From contig JASAMV010001561.1 of assembly GCA_030248065.1 (NCBI GenBank), positions 25,383 to 89,382 on the forward strand: DNA of 64,000 bases, written 5' to 3'. Below, in pieces: positions 13,701 through 26,000 of this stretch; positions within the stretch are counted from its first letter, which is position 1, and the number at the start of each line of letters is the position of its first letter. A program made the position numbers and the translations under genes. The DNA comes from Rhynchonema sp. JSB1_4. Its lineage: Eukaryota > Nematoda > Chromadorea > Monhysterida > Xyalidae. A model generated the notes under the pieces. It saw only the letters and a list, made by a program, of their open reading frames with translations. It was not told the origin of the DNA and made no database searches.

Positions 13701-16700
13701 GGATACATATCTTGGCCCATCCAGTTGTCTCACAACAGTGCATTCCGTCGTGAATATTGGACATTAATATTCTTTCCCTATGAAGATATTTACTGTTAGG
13801 GCGATCGCCAACGTGGTGGTTCGTCATGGGCAGGGTAGACGACCGTTCCCGCCTCATGTTTAACAACAAATCGCATCAGCAAGAAATTGCCATCATAAAC
13901 CTACTGGGATTACAATCCGTTTTTTGGCAGACACCAATTATGGCTCAATCATTTGCATCCTGATCACAAGCGCCACCTCACAGCGTTGACCGGCCGCTAT
14001 AAAGAGGGTGGACTGTAAATGATTAGCATTGCAGGTGTTGTCAAAGTGATCACCCCCACACCGAGCACGACCACGACTCCGTCGCCTGTCGCTGTGCCGG
14101 AACCGGAACCAATCCAGGAACCAGAACCGGAACCAACAGCATCATCATCGTCGCGTTATAGTAACAAAAACAACAATGAACTAATCGAGAATGTTAAACA
14201 ACAGACGAATCTGGTGGCGTCAAAACCAATTTGGGTGCAGAATTCGGCACGAAGCGATAACAGTAATGATAATAATGCGGTCACCAGCACAACCACCAGG
14301 TACCTATAGAGAGGAAAGTATATGTCACCTTAATCAACCTTGAGAAACCTAATTTTAATTAAATGTTGCTTAGTTAATTGTGTCCCAGAATTTCTCAGGT
14401 CAGAAAATCGTCGCAATCAATTTATACATATTTGGTGCACTGCAGTATATGTAGGTATGTATGTACTATACGTACGTGTGAACGGAACAAAACGTTTTCC
14501 AGCTCCTCCCCCCGCACTGGAGCAACTCGGTTTGGATTCGAACAATATGGCCTCTTCAAAAATTTACCAAATTTGGGAGGGGGTCTGACTTGGACTGGGA
14601 ATCGTCAAGTTTGTAAAAACATCTTTTGTGCTTTTCCTTCAATTCCAGGTTCACCACTCCACCTCAACTTCCACCCAAAACGAATCGGGCGGCACTCGTG
14701 CAGCACGCTGCGCTCGAGACCGTTGTTGGACCTTCGCTGGGTATGGGGTTGCTCCAAGTTTTGCTATTTTTTCAGATGAGAAATAATTATTATTTTTCAA
14801 AAATAATTTCCAGTTCCCGAGCCATGCTTCAAACCGTTCGCCAATCAAATGCTCGTTAATTCGGCGCTGGCACTTGAGAAGGACATTTCGCTGCAAACCT
14901 GTCAATGTTTGTGCATCAGCAGTTGGAGCACCAGACGGTATGTGCATCATGTTGGTTTTGTCCAAGAAAGGACACAGAGAAACAACTGATAGCACTGAGC
15001 TGTGGATGTCAGACATACCAACAGGTTTTAGGGCTGGTCCTTGACTGTCCATCTATCTGAATGAGACCCAATTCAGCCGTGTCGGAACAGCTAACGCTCT
15101 CCACGCGTCATAGGCGTTTGCACGTGCCCACCAAGCACACCCACTCCACATACACGTTGATATCTGAGTCGGCTTTTCATTGACTTTGGTACCCAACTCT
15201 ATAACCTGTAATCGCAATGTTCCACGGCAACATGGCTGAAATATGTATGTACTGTATGCACGTTTACCGACTGCGTAGACGTACAGTATACTTAATGCTT
15301 GCGGCGAAATGTTGGTTACTATTTTCGAACACGAATACACAGCTCTGCGCACATGGTATCAATTCAAATCTTTCCAGCAAATTCAAAAACAATTCAAATA
15401 ACCATCTGCAGCTATTCGGGCCAGTGCCACAGTATTCAGTATTCACCCGCTCGCCGTGAGTGCACCATCAACGAGCACAGTCACACCAGCGGACAACAAC
15501 AGCTGTTGCACGTGCCGAATACCTGGCAGCACGTTGACATGACCTATTACGATTTCCCGTGCTTTTCGTCGGGTAGGGATGAGATTTGATTTTGTGGCCA
15601 CAGTTCTGTAAATAGGTGCTGAGCAAGAGCATAAGAGCAGAGCTCGAACGGGACCCAGATCCGGAGAATTTCAATATCGATAAAATCCCAAAATCCCGAT
15701 CCCGATTAATATTCGGATCCCGATCCAGCATTCTCATCGGGGTTATAGACCTTATAAAGCGGAATTGCTTTCACACGTTTTATATTACGCAAAAATAAGT
15801 TTGAGAATATAAGAGAAAATAAGAGAAATAGGAAGAAAATTTGGCCGAAGGCCAGTCTGGTCATGTTTGCTGGTACAGTCAATTTCTACTATTATTTATG
15901 AAAAACTGCAAAACCTGCGATCCCGATCCGGAAAAGAATTCCAACAACAACAAGCAACCCCGTTCAAGTACACTGATCATCTCGCTCGGCACATAGATAC
16001 AGTAACTCAGCTCGTATTTATTACTCTATACTCTTTATCTTCAGATTTCGAACGCACCCAATTTCTGCTGAATCGTTGTCAAGGCAAAGTACCCGGTCCA
16101 GGTCAGAGTGGACGCGATTTGGAGCGCAGCATAATGGGCGCACAGTTTGTGAGGGATGAAGCGGTGAACACGCAGATTGGTGAGTTAGCGTTTGTGTGGC
16201 GCAGTGGTGCATGCTTCTGGCGCACAGGTCAACTGCGACGGGTTCAGACCCTATTGAGGAAATCGACAAAAACGCGTGCGTGGCGCAGTGGAGCGTGCGT
16301 CGTGCGTACAGTAGGTAAATTGTGACGGGTTCGAATCCTGTCGATGATCATTCACATTTCAGGTGACACGTGCTACGAGCAACTGGACGGTTTCACGATG
16401 CGCGAAGTCGGACGAACTTTGACCACCAAACACACCACACTGGAACAGTGCAGGTGCATATGTGCCATCAGTCTCATCAGATATGGACTTGCGTGCAGAG
16501 CCGCGTTGTACAGGTTGGTTTTCAGTGTCAACAAATAAATTTTACGAGAAAACCATCTGATCAGGTAGTTCTTTGAAACATTCTTTTTTTGGGTTGTGTA
16601 CGTGAGCGATGATGCATTCGCACTGAGGCGGTGTGAAGTGCAAGCGCATGACATTGCGTTCCGCACGCAGATCGGGGCTTAGTGCATTGCAACCAATACT

Positions 16701-17063
16701 TTACTGGTGCACTACCTGTGATGGCTCTGCCCTCTCCATGCACGGTTGTGACATAGAGCTGTGTTTTTCATTTCTGACGCAGTGATAGCAAGTGTGTATG
16801 GGTTTGCTTTAAACGTATACGAAGCCATCTTTTGTGCACAAGTGATTTCGGATTGGTGACGTGCGTTCCCTTGCAACTCACATACATAATAGGAACATAT
16901 ACATGCACATAGGTGTGCTTTTTATAACGAAATTCTCCACAACATTCCAGATACGCATATGGTAAATGTACCCTGATGACCGTTGACCGTATGAACCGGC
17001 CGGACCTGCTGCAAAAGTTGCCAGTCGGCGAAACTGATGTCTACGTGGGCAAAACGTGCAAAG
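10759..17063 (+). CDS. PAN gene exons 1-13: signal peptide, PAN1-PAN3
   Basis: Exons: 10759-10825 (signal peptide), 10902-11046, 11442-11593, 11898-12061, 12306-12377, 13520-13664, 14035-14299, 14649-14740, 14814-14937, 15412-15572, 16045-16179, 16363-16513, 16951-17063. PAN1 spans exons 2-3 (CDGRVAFH, VDQCARFCWGTMFCW, RTCSISY). PAN2 spans exons 9-10 (PCFKPFANQM, LQTCQCLCISS, GQCHSIQYS). PAN3 spans exons 12-13 (TCYEQLDGFTM, LEQCRCICA, GLACRAALYRYAYGKCTL). The exon at 14035 carries an EPEP repeat and KPIWVQN. The exon at 12306-12377 (TPTPH then TTTTFTSTTTWPFNWVNNR) is short and phase-neutral, so it could be alternatively spliced. All phases match across junctions, which is strong evidence in the absence of transcripts. 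Confidence 0.82.
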
Positions 17064-20000
17064 GTGACGGCAGAATTGGGACTAAGGGTGATTGATATTC
17101 ACGAAAGGGTGGGGTGGAGAGTTGGGTGGAAAGTTCAGTGGAAGTTCAATGCAATGGATACGGTAGCCTGGAAACATTGCACACCTTGAAGCAAACCTTG
17201 ACGTGTGTGTTCCTGTGTGTGTGGGCAAACTGTATTCCTGTGGTGAACAAACACGCGTGCCTGTGTTGTGCAAACCCAGTTTGGTTGGGAGGTTGTGGTG
17301 TTTCCAATGTTTTTGCGTGCCAAAATGGAGCGCTGGCGTTCCAGCCAACTTTCCACTGGACTTTCCACTCAACTCTCCCCCTTCGTTGCGTTAATATCAG
17401 CCCAACACGTAAAAATGTATCTGTCACGAAAGGTGGAACGATGCAATTCAATACACCTTGATTATTGATTTCAGAAGAATCGGCCGCCTCGCAATACGTG
17501 GCCGCTTACAACCAAATGTGCGGATTTGGTGGTCTGCTGGACAGCACTAGGGATCACGTGCTCACGCCTGAGAATCATGGAAGTGTGAACACGTTTAGGT
17601 AAGCAAACTAGTTAAGGGCGCGGCCATGCAAACGTGGGCGCGGGTCGGAAAAATAATCTATGTCCCAGACCCGCTCAGCGTTTGCATGGCCGCACTTGTG
17701 GGTCGCGGTTTGCGGGTCACTCGAAACATTTATTGGCTGCAAACACACAAAAATGAACTTTTCGCCAAAAAAAAACTAAAAAAATACAGAAATTTAACGG
17801 ATTCGGCAAAAAAGGGATCCGTGCTTGTCTCAGTCGCTTCCTTATACATAGATAGAAAACAATGAGTTTTCTGACAAGAAATTTGCTTTGGAGGAGTCGA
17901 AGTAATCGCGTGAGGCACGTAATACTGACCTAATAATAACTTACTCTTAATTTTGGACTCGCGGGATATTTGGTCGATCAGGCCGGGCCTCCCAAATCCG
18001 GCCCGATTCCAAACTCTGCTACGTTGATTGGTTCCTTTTCAGTAACGTCTGGACGCAGAATCGTGGTGTGATCGACACGAACAATGAAGCGAAATCGAAA
18101 CAATCGGATTCATCCGAAGAAGTGGTAGTTGAGACAACAACACCGACCACCACAACGACCAGCACAACCACAACCGGTAAGCATGACCAGAACTCATTGT
18201 TCGAACACGTAAAGTTAACGTAAAGCATAATGAAACCGTCAGTTCGTGCGTTGCTTCTGGGGTCACGTGGCGGCCGCGTGGTGCATTCGCACTGACGATG
18301 ACCTGATGCACCGCCCCGTGTCTGTGAGAGCAGGTCCAGACGGGCAACGAAAAACACATACTCATACATTTTTTTTGCAAACGGTCTTTGGCTGTTCGTT
18401 TCTCGAGCTCTGCAATCGTAGGCGGGGCGGTGCACCAGGTCACCGTCAGTGCGATTGTATGCATCACGTCACAGACTTTAATTCAATGACTTCACTCAAA
18501 CTGGCTGACTTGTGATTTCAATTGCATTCTGAATTGCACGGTATTTTCGTGAACACGCGTGGCTATTTTCAGCAGCCACCACCACGCCAGCCGCAACAAC
18601 ATCGACAACAACAACTACAACCACGCCTTCAACTACGACCACTACCAGTAAGTTGTGCTTATTTTTAAACTTTTTTCAGCAGCTCAACTTTTTGGAAATA
18701 ATACCGAGTTGGCCGACAATCTTGAATTCTATGAATATTTTTTTCAGCGTGATCGATAAAATAAGAGAGTTAAAGAAACACTTTACAAAGAGGGTAGTCT
18801 CTAACCCCATATTCCAGCGACCACCGCGATCCCAACCACAATTTCAACTACAAGTACAACCACCCGTCGTTACACCCCTCGACATCAATCTACAACCAGT
18901 AACCTATGGCAGGACTTCGGATGGAGGTCCACTAGTCCATTGGTGACCACACGTGGGCATAATGCACCTTATACGGTAGGTGGCATAATGTGTAACATTA
19001 GAATATTAATCCCGTGTGTGTATAAGAACAAGCAATATTTGCTTATATTGTATAATACTTGTTCCACATAAACGTCACAGCGTCTGGTAGCTCTGAAACA
19101 GAATTTTGCATCCCATGTGACACACAAAACTTGCGCACAAAAGCGTAAGCAACAGTTCTGCATGCCGCACTAATATTCAGAAATTGGGACGAACTATTTC
19201 GGCAACACAATTACTCAGCTGTTTTCCGAAGAAAGCAACCGTCCAAAGAAAGTCTGTGAAAACAGGTCGTATTATTTCTAATACACCGCAACACACGTAC
19301 TGGGATTCTGAGCTTTATAGTCCACGTGTAACATCAGCTCTGGTTGCGTTGTGTTGATGTGGGGCAGAGGCAGAACCAGTGCGCAGCAACTTACAACGCA
19401 GCAGCAGAATAAATACCATCACTGTTTTGGCTGATTTTTTTGTTAACCTAAAACAACGAATAACTAAACTCACGAAAATTGCACACACTAAAGAAAAAAT
19501 TAGTGCATCGAAAAGATTAGTCGCATCATAGCAGGTACTACTACCGTTGGAATGGAATAAAAGCATGCTATTTTTGTATTATTTTGTGGCTGAATTGGAA
19601 GACCAATTGACCAACGCAAAAGCTGCGCTCCTACATACGTGTAACGACTGTGGTCATTTACGTATCGCTAGAATGAGTTGATAATGACTCCAGCTTTCTT
19701 GCGCACACTGTTCCGCGCCACAGCCTGTGCAAAATAAAAGCGCACTGAGAATGTTTTGAACCTGCCAATTAACTTGATGATTCATAGAACGTATTTATCG
19801 TCAGCTAGCCAAGCGAAATTGTTTTAACCTGTTTTCACAGAATTCTTTTGACGGCTCTTCTTTTCGGAGATAAGCTGAAAATTAAGCTGCAACTAAACCA
19901 TCAAGTCATGTTGCTGTTGCGGAATATTTATAAAAAGGTCACTTCTAAACGTTTAGGCAGACCTCCAAATAACAAATCTTCATTCAGGTTCCCTCATACC

Positions 20001-23000
20001 TGGCGCTTCCCCCGCCGCATGCCCGCAATGATAACCAGCCAGGCGTGCCCAGGCAGCAGCGAACCGCGGCCGAAGTTTGCTTCACGGAATACAGACAGCA
20101 CATTCTCAAAGGTGCAATTAGTGCGTTTTTTTGGGTAAAACTGCAATTTTTGCTCACAATTTAAGAAAATTCAGGTTTGGCCTCTGGCGTGGCGACAAAT
20201 ATTCGTCTAGATGAATGCCAGTGTCACTGTGTGCACTCCAGGGAGCTCTATGGATTCGCATGCAGGAGTATTTTGGTGAGTTCTGATAAAATATAATTAT
20301 AAAAAATGTTCGGTTGTCGGATTGGCTTCATCATGACGACAGTATATACACACTAAAATTTATTGTCACATTTGTAAGACAACAAAAAATCGACATAATA
20401 TATCTTGCATAGTTTTGTAACGGAATGTGGTGCTTTTGGTCAAGTGCATTGTGTGTAATCTATTTTTGGAAGATATGGCCACCCGATTCATTTGGAAAAG
20501 TTTATTATCTCTGACCACGACCACACCACTATTTTACTATTGTTCATTATGGGATACCGAGCCCTGACCTGATGCTTCAGCCTCGATATGTAATCCAGAT
20601 TGCTGTTCGTTCGCTTTCTCTTTCATTGGTTTCTAACGAACCAAATTTTATTTTTGGGAAAATCTTTCTTTTTTTGAAAGATTTATGGCATTCAACAGCA
20701 TGCGTTCGAACAGTCCCAATCCATGTCCTAATTGCTAAAATCGTCTCGTGATGTTTCAAAGGTTTGATGAAAATAACCATTAAGCGTCATGACATTTTTC
20801 TTTCTTGTTGCTGGGGTGCGCGCATTGGAGGTTTGGGGTGTGAAAACTTCGGCACACTGAAGTAATATTATTGGCTGGATTTAAAGAAACACAGTGATCA
20901 TTCAGACGAGTTAGATGAACAACAACAATACATGGTTCTGTGGCAACATGGACCTAGACACAAACAACATGGGTCTGGAAACAGGCAACATAGACCTGGG
21001 AATCAGTGGCGGATCCAACTTTCGGCGAGGGGGTAAAGCCCAATTCGTTTTTATCCACTGCCTGTTTCATTTTTTAAAAATCGTTTTTTTATCCAGTGCT
21101 GCTTGTTTGTACACCTGGTGCGATTTTGTGCTGAATACCATACGAAGTACATATGTATGAGCACGCATGCGTAGCGCGCGAAAATTTTGTCCTTTTTTCA
21201 CGCACGATCGCCAAATCTCGTGGAAATGGGTGTCTCTGACGCGATTTTGGGCCTTTGAAGTGTATTTTAGCAAAAATCCTGCGATTTAACAGTTTTTTAT
21301 CCTTCTTTTCTCCGATATGGTGCCCCCTTCAGGAATGCCCCTTGGATCCGCTACATCTTCGGGATTGGATCCGACTTCTTTTTTTGGTCACGTTCGATTT
21401 TTGCATTGTTTGCCATTAAGACTTACCGGAGCCACTAATTTCGACCAGCGTAAATTGTTCCTCGACCTAAAATGAACAAGTAAAAAACTCGCTCAAATTA
21501 ATGACGGTAACAAAAACGACACGTGGCCAAAAGTCTGATCTGTTCCGATAGCCAAATTTGATATATGGTATCAATTTTTTAAAATGTTCCCTGCACTGAT
21601 CAGTGATGTTACATAAGCACTATAAGTGCGATTCGTGACGTAGCTCTTTTTTAACCACTATTAATGTAAATAACACTATTTTTGGCCAAATCATCGGTCT
21701 TGAATGGTTTGAAGCCTTTTTCTGCCATTATTCTGGTCCTCCGAGTCCACTGAAGTTCTTCATTTTGAATCAGCGTCATTTTTTCGTGTTGGACGTGTGT
21801 TGTAATCAGTGATGTTGCATACGCGCTATATAAAAAAGGTCACTGATTCTAGTTAATTTTCTTTTCTAATTCAAAAATTGAATACTTTTTTGGCCAAATC
21901 ATCATTTTTTGATTGATTTGAGTGATGTTGCATGCGTGCTAATATTCGAATTAATTTTCTCTTTCATAAAACATATTTTTTTGGACAAACCATCAATTTT
22001 TTGAATGGTTTGAAGCCTTTTTCTGCCATTATTCTAGTCCTCCGAGTCCACTGAAGTTCTTCAATTTGAATCACCATCACTTTTTCGTGTTGGACGTGTG
22101 TGCTAATCAGTGATGTTGCATATGCGCTATATAAAAAAGATCACTGATTCTGGTTCACTTTCTTATACTCCTGCAAAACAAAAATTGCATACTATTTGGC
22201 CAAATCATCATTTTTTGATTGATTTGAGTGATGTTGCATGCGTCCAGGGTTGAAAAAAAATTTTTTTTATTAGAGCACTGTTTTTAAAAAAAAACACAAA
22301 ATTATTTTTTTTTTGAAAAAATTTTTTTAATTAGAAAAAGTAGCGCAAACGTCGTTTCAGGTGAAATGGAGGCGCTACACAAAAATTTTTGAAAACTCAA
22401 AATTTTTCGTCACGTGACCCCTCCCGTGGGGTCATCAACGCATGTACGAAGGCGATTCGGTTATTCTAACAGGATCTGAACGTGACGTGGGCTCGACACG
22501 ACCATTTTATTATCAGTGTTTGTCGGTAGTATAAATATCACGCGGACGTGGTGGCGGGCGACTAATTGCGTAGATTGTCGAAGAATACTAAATTTCACGT
22601 GCCAAACATAGATGATAATGATTCAACGACCATAGGAAACGATTACCGTTTATGTATTGTAGCTGGTAAAGTTCTGATCAAAGGAGTGATGTACCGGAGA
22701 ATTCCAAATATGCTCCTCCAAAAAGCAGCCACTGGAAACAAATTAGTTGTTCTGAATAAGCGCGCCGCATCTGCAGACATTTTTATTCATGTCTCACATG
22801 CTTATACAAAGTGCGGGCATATATGGGAAATTGATTGAAACCTCATATTCGATGTGAATCCTAAGCTAAGCCCCAGGGGGCGTACTTGGCATTCTCCGGT
22901 ACGGGTACCTGAATTCTCCAAATAGAGCCCCTGTGAATGATGCTCTCAAGGCACTGAATGAAATGAAAAGTTTTTGTTCATGATCCTGCGCCAGTATACG

Positions 23001-26000
23001 TACAACTTGTATGTACACATGGTGCCTATTCGTTTCCATACGCTCTGTATAACCGTTTCACAGATTGGTGGGGCTACAATATAGAAAACTATGGTGCCGA
23101 AGAAGCATGCCCTGACCTATCATTTAAAAAAACTGATGTCCATCACTTCTTTATGAGTCATTTTGGCGGTCGAACTAAGCGCCGCAGGCGCGATTTTGGG
23201 AAATTTGACCCAACTTAGAAAAAATTTTCAAAAATTTATGCCTCAAAAAGGCCATTTTTGGAAGAATTAGGCGATTTTATTTTTCCGAAAAACTCGTGTT
23301 TTTAATTTAAAAAAAACAGAATATCTGGCTCTTCAAAAAAAATTCTTTTTTTTAAAATTTTTTTTAATTAACCACTGTTTTTTTAAACAACCCTGCATGC
23401 GTCTATGTAAAGGGTCACTGATTCGAATTAATTATCTCTTTCATAAAACATATTTTTTGGCCAAACCATCAATTTTTTTTGAATGGTTTGAAGCCTTTTT
23501 CTGCCATTATTCTAGTCCTCCGAGTCCACTGAAGTTCTTCAATTTGAATCACCATCACTTTTTCGTGTTGGACGTGTGTGCTAATCAGTGATGTTGCATA
23601 TGCGCTATATAAAAAAGATCACTGATTCTGGTTCACTGTCTTATACTCTTGCAAAACAAAAATTGCATACTTTTTGGCCAAATCATCATTTTTTGATTGA
23701 TTTGAGTGATGTAGCATGCGTCCAGGGTTGAAAAAAAATCTTTTTATTAGAGCACTGTTTTTTAAAAAAAAACACAAAAACAATATTTTTTTTTGAAAAA
23801 ATTTTTTTAATTAGAAAAAGTAGCGCAAACGTCGTTTCAGGTGAAATGGAGGCGCTACACAAAAATTTTTGAAAACTCAAAATTTTTCGTCACGTGACCC
23901 CTCCCGTGGGGTCATCAACGCATGTACGAAGGCGATTCGGTTATTCTAACAGGATCTGAACGTGACGTGGGCCCGACACGACCATTTTATTATCAGTGTT
24001 TGTCGGTAGTATAAATATCACGCGGACGTGGTGGCGGGCGACTAATTGCGTAGATTGTCGAAGAATACTAAATTTCACGTGCCAAACATAGATGATAATG
24101 ATATGATTCAACGACCATAGGAAACGATTACCGTTTATGTATTGTAGCTGGTAAAGTTCTGATCAAAGGAGTGATGTACCGGAGAATTCCAAATATGCTC
24201 CTCCAAAAAGCAGCCACTGGAAACAAATTAGTTGTTCTGAATAAGCGCGCCGCATCTGCAGACATTTTTATTCATGTCTCACATGCTTATACAAAGTGCG
24301 GGCATATATGGGAAATTGATTGAAACCTCATATTCGATGTGAATCCTAAGCTAAGCCCCAGGGGGCGTACTTGGCATTCTCCGGCACGGGTACCTGAACT
24401 CTCCAAATAGAGCCCCTGTGAATGATGCTCTCAAGGCACTGAATGAAATGAAAAGTTTTTGTTCATGATCCTGCGCCAGTATACGTACAACTTGTATGTA
24501 CACATGGTGCCTATTCGTTTCCATACGCTCTGTATAACCGTTTCACAGATTGGTGGGGCTACAATATAGAAAACTATGATGCCGAAGAAGCATGCCCTGA
24601 CCTATCATTTAAAAAAACTGAGGTCCATCACTTCTTTATGAGTCATTTTGGCGGTCGAACTAAGCGCCGCAGGCGCGATTTTGGGAAATTTGACCCAACT
24701 TAGAAAAAATTTTCAAAAATTTATGCCTCAAAAAGGCCATTTTTGGAAGAATTAGGCGATTTTATTTTTCCGAAAAACTCGTGTTTTTAATTAAAAAAAA
24801 CAGAATATCTGGCTCTTCAAAAAAAATTCTGTTTTTTAAAAAAATTTTTTAATTAACCACTGTTTTTTTTAAACAACCCTGCATGCGTCTATGTAAAGGG
24901 TCACTGATTCGAATTAATTATCTCTTTCATAAAACATATTTTTTGGCCAAACCATCAATTTTTTGAATGGTTTGAAGCCTTTTTCTGCCATTATTCTAGT
25001 CCTCCGAGTCCACTGAAGTTCTTCAATTTGAATCACCATCACTTTTTCGTGTTGGACGTGTGTGCTAATCAGTGATGTTGCATATGCGCTATATAAAAAA
25101 GATCACTGATTCTGGTTCACTTTCTTATACTCCTGCAAAACAAAAATTGCATACTTTTTGGCCAAATCATCATTTTTTGAATGATTTGATTGATGTTGCA
25201 TGCGTATATATAAAGGGTAACTGATTCGAATTAATTTTCTCTTTCATAAAATATATTTTTTGGCCAAACCATCAATTTTTTGAATGGTTTGAAGCCTTTT
25301 TCTGGCTGGTTTTGCACTGACGAAAAACTCTTGATTTTGCCAACTTTTATTTGCTTTCACTAGTCAGCATCACCAAACCCAATCCCAAACTGATCCGGAT
25401 ATGACCATTCCACTTTCAAAACAACAGCAAACCAAGACAAATCATTATTCTTTGACTCAACGGCAAGAGCACAAGCGCTCCATTGGCGGACGTGACTTCA
25501 CAAAACCGATGGCATACAAGCTACAAAAAATAGAACAACAGCCTCCCACGCAGCTGAACAACAGATACTGTAAGTCTGAGAAAAATCGCAGCAAGAAGTG
25601 ACCGCCTCGCCGCGCAAACATGGTTGCCTGCCGCACCGGAACCTTCATGGCCCGAACCGAAGCTTCAAAGCAATTTGCATGTGGAGCGACAGGAGCGCAC
25701 TTAAATAGAGCCATGGCTTCCTGAGATTGACCGCAATTCTGTTGCTGACGGTGATAAGTCCTTTGGACCTTAGGGTAACTTGGGAGAAATCGCTGAGCAC
25801 TAAATTGTCAGTCATTGGATTACTGTATGCTGTGATCCCTCCTTTGTAGCAAACCTATGCTGATGGAGCTCAGAAATAAAAAAAGCCTTTTTCTGCCATT
25901 ATTCTAGTCCTCCGAGTCCACTGAAGTTCTTCAATTTGAATCACCATCACTTTTTCGTGTTGGACGTGTGTGCTAATCAGTGATGTTGCATATGCGCTAT

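Noticed and set aside
13940..14018. Frame ending ALTGRYKEGGL, like a mariner transposase C-terminus
   Set aside because: Only about seven residues match, with no TIR or catalytic segment nearby.
18573..18647. Thr-codon ACA/ACC runs as a microsatellite
   Set aside because: The open frame, splice sites and matching phases show a coding mucin-type exon.
25354..25570. Exon-like block (acceptor tagtcag, donor GTAAGT) as a PAN-gene exon
   Set aside because: It would enter in phase 0 and leave in phase 1, breaking PAN4. It also lies inside the retroposed block.
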